A stretch of DNA of 64,000 nt. Source: Cystobasidiopsis lactophilus (lineage: Eukaryota; Basidiomycota; Agaricostilbomycetes; Agaricostilbales; Chionosphaeraceae). Position numbers and translations under genes: made by a program. The notes below the pieces were generated by a model. The model had not been told where the DNA came from, did not search any database, and saw only the letters and a program-made list of their open reading frames with translations. The DNA lies in contig BCIO01000004.1 in the NCBI GenBank assembly GCA_001599975.1, forward strand, positions 1,091,434 to 1,155,433. The letters run 5' to 3'. Each line of letters opens with the position of its first letter. The first letter of the stretch is position 1. Positions 33,169-42,783 of this stretch are shown in pieces.

Positions 33169-34367
33169 ATGGCAAGCCACCTTGGCCCTCCGGATCGATA
33201 TCCAAGGGCGAGCGATATAAGGCCTCTAGCTGGACATCCTGTCTCTGTCATTTTTGCCTGGATCAGCGCCGGTGCATGCGGCCTGGGAGTCGCCGTGGAA
33301 GTGATTCGGCTCGTTCAGGTACGGCCTTCGGTGGCGTTTAGCATTGCTTTTCAGGAGCGGCGCTAATCCTCCGTCATAGGTATCGATTTCGAGCGATGTA
33401 CTTTGCTTTAAGAGGTGTCTCTGACGGTATCAATCGATAGGAAATGCGAGTGCTGCAGACCAATGCCATCATGCCGATTACCACTCTTTCCACGACAGGC
33501 AAGCAAGCTTGGCTTTCTTCGCCCTTCTCTGTCTGAGTCCCCTTTAGGAGGGTGTGGGTTCTTCATCCCAGCTACCGACCTGCCGCTCCAGCCAGTTCGT
33601 CTCTGCTTCCCCCCGAACAATTTTTGGGGTCCCTCTCTAATTTTAGGGTCGTGCAGGGCAGCTTCGTATCAACACCACTCTGGCATATGTGGTCTGCTTT
33701 GATCCTGTTCTTCATGTTGTTAGTGCTTCGTGGCTCTCGAGCTTGAGCGCTACTGACGAATGCGGGCGATTCAGTCTGAGCGAGCTGCCTGGAACGCGGC
33801 AATTTGGGACAATGGTACGCTCAAGTCTTCTGCAGTGCCTTGTCTCTTTCTAAAAGGGAGAGAACCAGCTGAACTGGTGTCCTCTTTTCGATGCCGCTAA
33901 TTTCGGCGTCTGGGCGACTGGCTGTCTTGAGATCCTGTTCGGCTTGGGCATTCTTGGCATCCCATCCGCCTTGATGGGCAACCACCAGGAGATCTGGCTT
34001 CGATACATCACCGGATGGATCCTGGTTGCTATTGGCACTATCCTTCTCTTTTCCGGGATGCTGCTTGGCAAAGACGTCCGGGCTCGTCGGGGTGTGAGTG
34101 GCCCGTTCTTCTCTCACACGTCGCTGCTCACGACCATCACGCACCTAGCAATTCAAACGGGGTAAGCGAGGCTTTCCGTGTCCTTTGAAGGTGCTGGTAA
34201 GCTGATGGGAAGCGACAACAGAATTCAGACCGGACAAAGCAGCCATCGCCAGAGCCAAGTGGGACGGCCTTCGAGGCAGCCTGGACACGCTGGTCGCTTC
34301 CAACGCCAATCTTGGGACGCTTTACAAAGGCATCCAAGAGATGGACAATGCGATCAAGGCGCTGTGA
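33169..34367 (+). CDS. Tandem four-helix membrane protein, copy 4
   Basis: Start at ATG 33169 gives MASHLGPPDRYPRASDIRPL, an N-terminus about twenty residues longer than in the other copies, before GHPVSVIFAWISAGACGLGV and AVEVIRLVQ at a GTACGG donor. The next exons give EMRVLQTNAIMPITTL, CGFFIPATDLPLQP and the second helix GSFVSTPLWHMWSALILFFM, then LSELPGTRQFGTM. The third and fourth helices are in one exon, as in copy 3: FGVWATGCLEILFGLGILGI, PSALMGNHQEIWLRYITG, WILVAIGTILLFSGMLLGKD. The C-terminal block is RAKWDGLRGSLDTLVASNAN then LGTLYKGIQEMDNAIKAL before TGA at 34365-34367. A downstream in-frame ATG is lacking before the first helix, which supports the longer N-terminus. Confidence 0.74.
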
Positions 34368-34833
34368 GCCGGCCCAGCCGTGCCCGAGTTCCGTCCAGTG
34401 CCTCCACCCTCTCCTCGGTCTCGTCTCTGGCTCTCTCGTGGAGCATCTCGCTTCGACTATTCTCGCTCTGAGAGCCTGTTGCGCCTACAACTGGACGTGC
34501 ACAGATTTCGAGACTTGGACTGGCTGGACGAGGTCTGCCCTACCCGTCCAAGCCTCACCACTGATAACGCATGCTCAACCTCAACATGGGAGTGGAATAT
34601 GGACCGGGGCACGATCCGGGCAGAAGATGCACCGCCCATTCGCCACCCACCCTTGCCCACGGCCGGAGCCGAAGTTCTTGAACCTCAACGGCCTGGCGCC
34701 CTTCTTTCCCTTCTCCTGAAACCTCCCAGAGGCTGGTCCCCCTATACCTTCTTTCCTCTTCTCCGTGGTCGGCGGACGGGCCGGACTCGACCTTTTCTTC
34801 TAGGCTGACCTTGTCGTCGGGAGTCGGAGAAGG
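34368..34833. other. Spacer between array copies 4 and 5
   Basis: About 465 bases, promoter region of copy 5. A long plus-strand open frame crosses it but has no family motif. Confidence 0.4.
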
Positions 34834-36111
34834 ATGGGCATGAACGACGCGCCCATCTCCACCGTCTTTGCCATCATCAGCGCCGGAGCTTGCGGGTTAG
34901 GGGTCGCGGTCGAGATCATCAGGGTCGTGCAGGTACGCGCTTTCCCCCTTGCCGCTTTTCTTGCCTTCGGCGGCGGAACTTGATCTTTTCCCTCGTTCCC
35001 ATCGACAGGTATGCCATCAAGTCGTTATAAAATGCGCAAGAGACTGACCCTGGGGGGATATGGCAGGAAATGGAAGCGCTCCAACATAACGCCATCATGC
35101 CAGTGACGAGCCTAGTCACCTCCGGTCCGCTTTCCCTTCTTCCCTCTCCTTCCTCCCTTGACTCAAAAGTAACGTCTTAGGTGACTGTGGCTTCTTCATC
35201 CCTCCTACGGACTTACCTCTCCAACCTGTTCGTTCTTTCTCGAACATGCTCTTCCAGTCTTTGTTTCTCATCACTGCCGAGGGGACGACAGGGCTCATTC
35301 GTCTCTACTCCGCTGTGGCACATGTGGAGCGCCTTGATCCTCTTCTTCATGTTGTCCGTTCTTCTCCCCTCTTTAAACCTCCCTTGGAGACTCAATTTGG
35401 GGCGTGGCAAGTCTATCGGAATTACCAGGCACGACGTCGTACGGCGCCATGCTGAAGTGGTGCCCTTTGTTCGACGCGGAGAACTTTGGCGTTTGGGCCA
35501 CGGGCTGCTTGCAGATCCTGTTTGGCTTGGGCATCTTGGGCGTGCCCTCGGCGCTGATGGGCAACTACCAGGAGATTTGGTTGAGGTACATCACTGGTGC
35601 GCTTTCCTTCACTTTTTCTGGGAGGGAAAGAGAATGGGCTGATGAGAGTTGGGAGAGAGAAGGTTGGATCTTATTTGGGATTGGCACCATTTTGTTGTTC
35701 ACCGGCATGGTTCGTCCCCCCCTTTACTTTTTAAGATCGCACTTTTAAAAACCGGTCTCATTTTCTTGGTTATGGACGAACAGCTAGTAGGCAAAGACGT
35801 TCGCTTATGGCGAGGTGTAAATCCCCCTTTCCTTGGCTTCCCTCTACGTCGAGCTAACATTCCCGAAAACGATGCTCTTCCTTTAGCAATTCAAAAAACG
35901 TTCGTTCCTCCCCATCTCCTCCTCTAGAGCAGCACAAGTCACTAACGTGGGGAGAGAAACAGCGGACGCCAAGCCGGACAAGAAGGCGGTGGCCAAAGCC
36001 AAGTGGGCGGTCCTACGCGGCAGCCTGGACACGTTGGTCGCTTCCAACGCCAACTTGGGCACCTTATACAAGGGCATCTCAGAGTGCGACGCCGCTATCA
36101 ACGACATGTGA
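34834..36111 (+). CDS. Tandem four-helix membrane protein, copy 5
   Basis: Best-resolved copy. Start MGMNDAPISTVFAIISAGAC, GLGVAVEIIRVVQ at a GTACGC donor, then EMEALQHNAIMPVTSLVTS, a GTCCGC..CTTAG intron, GDCGFFIPPTDLPLQP, a GTTCGT..GACAG intron, and GSFVSTPLWHMWSALILFFM. The SLSELPGTTSYGAM segment continues directly into LKWCPLFDAENFGVWATGCL without the intron that copies 1-4 have at this exact point. The third helix is followed by an intron before WILFGIGTILLFTGM, and another before LVGKDVRLWRG. The C-terminal block is KAKWAVLRGSLDTLVASNAN then LGTLYKGISECDAAINDM, ending in TGA at 36109-36111. Codons look slightly more GC-rich at third positions than in copies 2-3. Predicted to sit in an internal membrane; the function is unknown. 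Confidence 0.77.
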
Positions 36112-36547
36112 GCACTCACAAACCCTTTTTTGGGGAAAAAGCGACCCCTGGTGGCCGCCAGAAAGTTTTGGCTCGAGGTTGAATGCGCAATCATCAAGTC
36201 TGCCAGCATCCAAGGACTACAGCATTCCTTTATACTTTTGCCACATCCTCCACACTCGAGCGCGGGCGGGGTGAAACTTTGGGGAGGAAAAGCTGCTCTT
36301 CCCCCTGTCGCCCTTAATCGGGCTCTCACGGACCATTATCCTTAGACTTGACCTTCCATAATGTATTCTACTTGTCTGGATTAAGTACAATCAGTTGAAG
36401 CCAACGCCACCGTACCACTTGTTGCCCTCTCCTGAATTGAAAATTTTTCCCAGTTGGCCAAAGTCTCAAGACCAAGGTTGGAGTCCTGCATCCCTTCGCT
36501 GGCGCTTCGCTTAAAGGTCTTCACCAACCACCTCGAAGTAATCAAAC
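36112..36547. other. Intergenic: promoter region of the ribosomal P1 gene
   Basis: About 435 bases between the last array copy and the P1 start. No further paralogue remnant seen. The stretch before 36548 should hold the ribosomal-protein promoter. Confidence 0.5.
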
Positions 36548-37330
36548 ATGTCTGAACTGGCGGCTACCTACGCGGCTCTCATCTTGGCCGACGAAGAGAT
36601 TGAGATCTCCGTTTGTCCTCCTTACCCTTTATATAACCCCCCGACTAACAGTGGGTGAATGCAGTCAGAGAAGATCCTCGCTTTGACTTCGGCAGCCAAA
36701 GTCGAGCTGGAGCCCATCTGGGCCACCTTGCTCGCTAAGGCGTTGGAGGGCAAGAACGTCAAGGACCTCTTGTCCAACGTCGGCGCTGGTGGAGGACCCG
36801 CTGCGGCCAGTGCGCCCGGTGCTGCTGCGTGCGTCGTCTCCCTATATTAGCTCCTTAGACTTGGGGTGCTCAAGTGATTGGACAATGTACAGTGCTGGAG
36901 GTGCTGCCCCTGCGTATGTTTTTTGCAACCTCCCCCAATGCCTTAGACAGACATTAACAGGGGGCGTGACATACAGCGAGGAGGCCAAGGCCGAAGAAAA
37001 GAAGGAGGAGGAGAAGGAGGAGTCGGACGTGCGTTCTTCTTCACCCTTCATTTCAGTTCGCGCCCAGTTTTGCTAACTTGTTGGCTTTTGGGGCGCACAG
37101 GACGTTCGTTTTTCATCTTTGCTGACTCATACCAAGATTGTGGTGCTGACTTTACACCGGGCGTTCGATCGATATAGGATGTGAGTGGCGCTCCAGCTCA
37201 TGAGTCTGATTCCGCATCCTCATCTCTCTTGTGTGCCACTCGCAGATGGGCTTCGGTCTCTTCGTGCGTTCCCTCTTACCTTTACACAAATCCCAGTGTT
37301 CTTTGCTGAATTGATAGCGCACAGGACTAA
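36548..37330 (+). CDS. RPP1: 60S acidic ribosomal stalk protein P1
   Basis: P1 pairs with P2 on the ribosomal stalk and recruits elongation factors. [20 protein letters not shown] begins the helical dimerisation domain, continued by [20 protein letters not shown] and [14 protein letters not shown]. An Ala-rich hinge is split by an exon of only 22 nt or so (36892-36913). The acidic tail KEEEKEESD ends at 37028. The canonical ending SDDDMGFGLFD then needs four tiny coding pieces: GAC at 37101-37103, GAT at 37178-37180, ATG..TTC at 37246-37263 and GAC TAA at 37325-37330. Each is flanked by good splice sites (GTGCGT/CACAG, GTTCGT/ATAG, GTGAGT/CGCAG, GTGCGT/CACAG). That makes about eight exons for a protein of roughly 110 residues, two of them 3 nt long. 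Confidence 0.9.
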
Positions 37331-37588
37331 GCGCTGGTTGGAGAACTTGGACTTCGCATCCTCATTCCATAACACCCTCAACCCGCTCTGCTGTCTTACC
37401 CCTTGCAAAGACAACTGCCAATTGCTTGGGAGAGAAAGCAAACTTCACACTTGCGAATAATCTTGGACTTGCATGAGAGAGAGAGCGTTTTCCTTAAGGG
37501 AAGCCGGACAAACTAAAACGACATCTGGTTGGGGCCCTTTGACGAGGAAAAAGGTTCTATAAGAGGGTTTCAACCTCAATCCACCTTT

Positions 37589-39560
37589 CTATTCGTCCTC
37601 GTCCTCGTCGTCCTCCTGCTTTTTGGCGGCGGCGGCCTTCTTCTTCTTACCGCCCGCAGCAGCCTTGGCCTTCTTCTCCTTCTCTCGCGCCTCCCTCGCC
37701 CTCTCCACCGCCCGCTTGATCCTTCCAAACAAGCCCATCACCTCCTCGTTCCCCTCGATCACCTCCAGCGTCAATTCTCCCGACGACGTGGGGAGGGATT
37801 CGAGGGCGTAAAGTAGACGAATCTCCTGGTTCCACACCTTCCCGCCTTCGCCCTCCGCGTCGTCCAAAATGCCATCCAACATGGGCGTCTCCAAAATGAC
37901 CGGCACCCCATCGAACCTCTTGTCAGCCATGAGGCTTGCGAAGCCCAGCAAGCCAATCTTGCCCACTTCATCCCCCAAGTTAGCCTGAGAGTGGAATGAG
38001 AGTGGATTGAGGGAACGGACGGCCAATGTTCTCGTGGAGATCTCGGTGTGAGCCCAAATCGGCTTTGGAGTCGTTGCAGTGAAAAGCTTTCAGGTAAGTT
38101 AGGCCGACGGTCGAGTCGAACGTGGCGAAGGTGGAAGAGACGGCTTGCGGGGTGCGGAGGTCGTAGCCCTGCTTTTTTTCACGCCCAGTGAGAAGGGAAG
38201 GAAGGGGGAGAGGGAAGAGGGGGAGACGAACAGCAGCGAAGGCGTGGCATGTGTCAAAGCACACTCCGACGCGGGTCTTGTCCTCTGTAGGCATCAAGAC
38301 GCTCAGTACAACGTCTTGAGAGAGATGTAGAAGAGAGCGAAGCCCCCACCGACGAGGTCGATGACAGCTTTCAAGTCCTCAAAAGTGCCGCCGATCAGGT
38401 TGCCGCCTCCGGCCTGTGCATTCCTCCAGATCAATAACCTTCGCAGATACGAGAGGATATTGGGGGGCAATGCGAAGGAAGCCGCACCATGTTCTCCAAG
38501 AGCACCGTGACCGTCTTGGTCACCTTGTGGACGGCGTTGATGCCGCGGGCGATGTTGGCGAAGCCTTCCTCCCTCGTACAAGCTCCAGTCGTAGATCCGG
38601 GACTGTGACAGCCAAGCATCGAAATTGAGAACCACGAAGGGATCTGGGGGGGAGAGGCACTCACTGAAAGTTGAACAGGCGCAAGCCGAGCTGCTCGGCC
38701 CGCTTCACCTCGTCCTCGAAGCAGGCGTACGACTTGGCCCACTTGCACGCGTCCGGGTTGGCGAGGTTGATGAGGTAGCAGCCGTGGGGGACGACGTGGT
38801 GCTCGGAGAAGCCGCGGCCGTCGCCCAGCTGCTTGCCCTCGGCGCCGTCGTCGGTCTGGCCGTGCAGGTGCAAAGGGAACAGCTTGAGCGTGGTTTCGGA
38901 GAAAGGCTTGGAGGCCCATTGCCGTTGGTTCTCTGTCGGCGGTTACCAAAATCTTTCAGCAAAAACAAACTCGGTTGCTGGGCTAGAGGGAGAACACCGA
39001 CTCAGGAAGAGGCCGAAAGCGTTGCCGCCGACGAGCAGGGCGTTGACGGGCGCGTTCTCTGCGCCCTTGGAGATGGAGACGTGCGAGCCGATGGGCTTGA
39101 GCGACTGGGTCTGCCGGGCTGGGAACGCATCCGGCTGGGACAGCAAGGACGCTCGCTTCTGGCGCTTCTTCTTGGGCTCTGGCAATGCTGGGAGGTCGCC
39201 ATCATCACCATGGGGTTCAGGACGCTCGATCTTGGCGCGGCGCTTCTTCTTGGGTTCGGGCGGGACGAGGTCATCATCATCTTCCTGAAGTTCAAGGGGC
39301 TCGATCTTGGGGGCACGCTTCTTCTTGGGCTCTGGTTTGGGCGAGAGATCATCTCCATAGGGTTCAGTAGGCTCGATTTGGGGCCGCTTGGCTTGGCGGG
39401 TGGCGGGCAGAGGGGAGCGCTCGATGTGCGAAGTGGAAGCCTCGATGGCTTGTTGGGAGGCCCGATGGGAGGGCGACGAGAGTGGAGTGCGGTTGTCAGA
39501 TACAGACAGGACAGATCGCGCGGCCGCAGCCAAGCGCGCAGAGACTCGGGGACTGGTCAT
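37589..39560 (-). CDS. APN1: Endonuclease IV-type AP endonuclease (Apn1)
   Basis: A zinc-dependent AP endonuclease and 3'-diesterase of base excision repair, with a TIM-barrel fold unlike that of the APE1-type enzyme at 3.6 kb. Family blocks in order: KPIGSHVSISKGAENAPVNA, HHVVPHGCYLINLANPD (zinc ligand His), the Glu of LLENM and GGTFEDLKAVIDLVGG, VGVCFDTCHAFAA (Asp and His ligands), YLKAFHCNDSKADLGSHRDL with HENIG, and PVILETPMLDG (final Glu ligand). The N-terminus is extended by about 130 residues with three Lys/Arg-rich repeats (EPKKKRAPKIEPLE; EPKKKRRAKIERPE; EPKKKRQKRAS), likely nuclear-targeting or DNA-binding. The C-terminus is a Lys/Ala-rich helix ending in an acidic run. About seven short introns. 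A mitochondrial presequence is not obvious. Confidence 0.92.
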
Positions 39561-39706
39561 CGTGACAGGGTGCGGAAGAGAGTGGCGACGCTCCCTTGGG
39601 ATTGCTCACGGGTGCGCGACAGCTGGGTGGCGGCATGGCAAGATGATATGACAATAGATGGATCAGAGAACAGTACAAGCGCCATTTGGCTGAGAAGAGC
39701 ACGAAA

Positions 39707-40618
39707 TCAAGGCCCCAGGAGCGCCGCTGCAAACTCGACCAGCTGCCACACCTTCTTCGCACTGGCGACCCCTTGGACCGACTGCAGCTTGGGTCTGTAT
39801 CTGTCATCTTCGGGTCCTGTGCGAGCTGTGCGGTAGCAGATCTGAACTTCCGAGTTGTTGGCCGCCTTTGCCACCATGGCCGCCTGATCGAACTTGGTGA
39901 GACCGAGGCCTGATTGTGCAAATCATCAGCGAGGGTCGGTATCGGAAGATGAAGATGAATACGCACGAGTCACATGGACCACATCACCCTTCCGTATGGC
40001 CGCAAAATCGGAAACTTTGAGACTGCTCTCCACATCAGCTCTGCGCCAACGAATTTGGGAAGACAAGGCCACTCACCCCCACACCTCGATCAACAGCCTT
40101 CCACGGGCAACTTGGTTTGTTGACTGGTCCTCGAGCTCGATCGTCAAGAGCTGGGTGGTGCCACCAGCTTTGCGGTTGATTTGCTTGACCGGCTGGACGC
40201 CCGTCACCAACCCCAACACTTCGACCTGAGCAGAGCCCGGCATGTGCGCATCAACATGATCCTGGTGTTTTCGTGGGCAGACAGAGAGCAAGGTCAGGCG
40301 GTGGCAGTGGAAATCAAACGTCGGCAGGTGGTGGGCCATGAACGTCGAATCGGTGTAAGACGCCGAGCCCGCCTCTTGTACACTGTTAGAGTTTTCCAGG
40401 CTGGAGTTGTTCCCTTGGGAGTCCACTGGCGGATGGGATGGCAGAGGCGGCGCCAATCGGTTTCGCGCTGGGGCAGCCTCTTCCTCCTTCTTTGCAACGC
40501 CGTTTTCAAGCTTGACCTCCACTTCCACCGGCTTTCCTGCCCACCCACTACCCGTATCGAGGTCTGTCAAACTCGGCGCTCCGAGAAAGAACACCAGATG
40601 CCGCAGCGCCGTCGACAT
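39707..40618 (-). CDS. OB-fold-like protein, family not recognised
   Basis: The exons give a Pro/Ser-rich N-terminal half and then a segment with the rhythm of an oligonucleotide-binding fold: VEVLGLVTGVQPVKQINRKA, TTQLLTIELEDQST and RGRLLIEVWG; after an intron (GTGAGT..GCGCAG or nearby) come VESSLKVSDFAAIRKGDVVH and VTR; after a further intron GLTKFDQAAMVAKAANNSEV and QICYRT. The end KKVWQLVEFAAALLGP stops at 39707-39709. The start at 40618 (MSTALRHLVFFLGAPS) is my choice; an upstream start at 40806 would leave only nine bases to the divergent Mdm10 start. By analogy with RPA-, Pot1- or MEIOB-type OB folds it may bind single-stranded DNA, which would suit the neighbouring repair gene, but this is inference from pattern only. 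Confidence 0.6.
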
Positions 40619-40815
40619 CCATTCTTGCTCCCCACTTGCCGGAGCAGCAGTCAGACACGAAAGCGACGCGGAGACCAATTCAAAAGGAGCTTGTGAGCCT
40701 CCTTTCGACCAGAGCTTTGAACTTTCACTGACCAAGATTGAGCGCTGGATGGTCGCCCGAAATCAAGGGGCAGTTGGCGCCTTTTGTTTGCAATCCAGCA
40801 CTGCATGGGTCCAAA

Positions 40816-42504
40816 ATGCACCCCTTCACGTCTTATGCTCTTAGAGAATGGTAAGACAACGCTCAAGTCTGCGAGACTTTCGCCTGAAAGCGGCCGCAGG
40901 CTCCGCCAAACTGGTTGCCAATGGAACGAAGGCAACAGCTACTCCACCCTCACACAGTCCTCTAGAGGTAATCAACTCCTTGTTTCTGTCACATATCATG
41001 AAACCTGAGATGCTGGCCAGCGCTCTTGGATTTCCACACGCCCAGTGGCCTTTCAATAGCGGTTTCCAAGTTCCCGACGCCGTCCTTCGCCTCCAGCGCC
41101 GTGATGAGCGCCTTTTCGACGTTTCCTGCCGAGCGCAACTTTCTGGCAGGCACGATTTCCTACCTACACTGCCAGCCCGACCTTGCTGCCGCGTCCAATA
41201 AAGTGAGTTGCTGGTTCGGCAGGAGCTGGCCGGTTCTCAAGGCTGGTGCAGGAGCTGCGCCTGCAAGACTTTGCCGAACATTTCCAGGTCCCAGACCTCC
41301 CGGTAGCACCTCCAGAAAAGGTCGAGGTCTTGCAAGGTGGTCGGGTTGTGACTGAAAGAGGTGAGGTGCCGAGATGCTGCTGTTTGGGGGGCGACAGCTC
41401 AAGGAGGCCGCAGACTATCTCATGTTTGGCTGCATGCGCTTGCCTGAACGTCGACTCGATGCTCTGTACGCCACAAAGCTCACGGCCCGAACGCTGGCCA
41501 TGGCCTCCATGGTGTCTGTTTTGCCACAGTCCGCGCCAGCCAGCTCTTCCGCGCTGTCGTCTTCGCAATCCAGCGAGTCAGATTTTGACCAACGCCACAA
41601 GCAGTCCAATGTCTACTTCAACATTCAGCATGATACTGGTCGATGGGCGTCCGACTACTCTTACTCGGTCCAAGATGGTCTCTTTGGCCTGCGATTCATG
41701 CACAACTTTGGTGCCCGCCCAGCAGGAGCTTCCGATCTTGACGACGCAGTTGCACCAATAGAAGTCATTACGACTGAAGCCGATTCGCTAGAGCCAGGTT
41801 CCGGTCTAAAAGGGCGGTTTTCTGCTGGGGCTGAGCTTTTCTTTTCGGCCAAGACAAAGAGCGGCGGCCGTGGGTAGCTGCAACCTCCTTTCCAAGTTAG
41901 TACTGACGAGGATCGAGAGCAGTGTCAACGGGAGTCCGCTTTTCCACCTTGCCCGAAGTTCGGAGCACATCGCCCCAATCCTCTTTCCTGCCCTCGCAGC
42001 CCCCTACAACGCTCACCGCCACCTGCAACCCTATCATGGGTCACATATCTACCGCGGTCGCCTCTCAGATTGGACGTGACCTCACTGTCGCCAGTCGCTA
42101 CGAATTCAACTTTCACTCTTTCCTTTCTGAGCTGACCTTTGGCACCGAATGGTGGCAACGGAGGCGCTCGGGCCGCCGGAAGGACACCAGCTCCAACACT
42201 GCGAATGCTATGACGGACAATTCGGGCTACGCACAGCCGTTCTGGAAGGCGGTCGGCGCAAATGGAGACGGAGAGCGAGTCTCGGTATTGAAGACGTCGG
42301 TTTCTACGAACAGCGTAAGCCAGCCACCTTGACGACCCTCTCGTTCTATCCTCTTCTGACGTTGACCATTCCTTGCAGGAACTCGCCATGTGTTGGGAGT
42401 CGAGACTCGCCAATTGCCTCTGGGGGGTCGCGTTACGTGCCGACCTGGCGAGCAAGACCAAGCCGATCAAATCGTGTGGTGTCTATGTCCAGTACACATC
42501 TTGA
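40816..42504 (+). CDS. MDM10: Mdm10, mitochondrial outer-membrane beta-barrel
   Basis: Mdm10 is part of the ERMES ER-mitochondria tether and also helps the SAM complex assemble beta-barrels. The start MHPFTSYALRE, spliced with GTAAGA..CCGCAG to WLRQTGCQWNEGNSYSTLTQ, matches the family opening. LDFHTPSGLSIAVSKFPTPS and AERNFLAGTISYLHC follow. The diagnostic middle blocks are QSNVYFNIQHDTGRWASDYS then YSVQDGLFGLRFMHNFG, GRFSAGAELFFSAK, TGVRFSTLPE and RYEFNFHSFLSELTFGTEWW. The last exon, ELAMCWESRLANCLWGVALR to KSCGVYVQYTS, is the beta-signal end of the barrel. An acidic, Ser-rich insertion (LSSSQSSESDFDQRH) precedes the conserved middle. Neither a presequence nor a helix is expected for this protein. 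Confidence 0.92.
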
Positions 42505-42783
42505 ACTGTGAACTGTAACGTTCGACTGGCTACATAGAAGGTCGCCACCGTTCCCCCTGTACTCTCGGAACTAAGGTCGCCGAATTGGGTGCGGTTCATC
42601 GGCGGCCCTGCTCAATCTCAAGCGCCCGAACGACCAGCAGGTACTTGCTGAAGCTCCGATCAACATATGTCACCACGTCGTTTCATCGCCGCCCAACGCT
42701 CAACGCCGAGCGCGCAGGCCAAGATTTTTGCCGCGTCGCTGGATATCTTGTTCTCTCAAACCACGACGTCCAGCAAGTTCACA

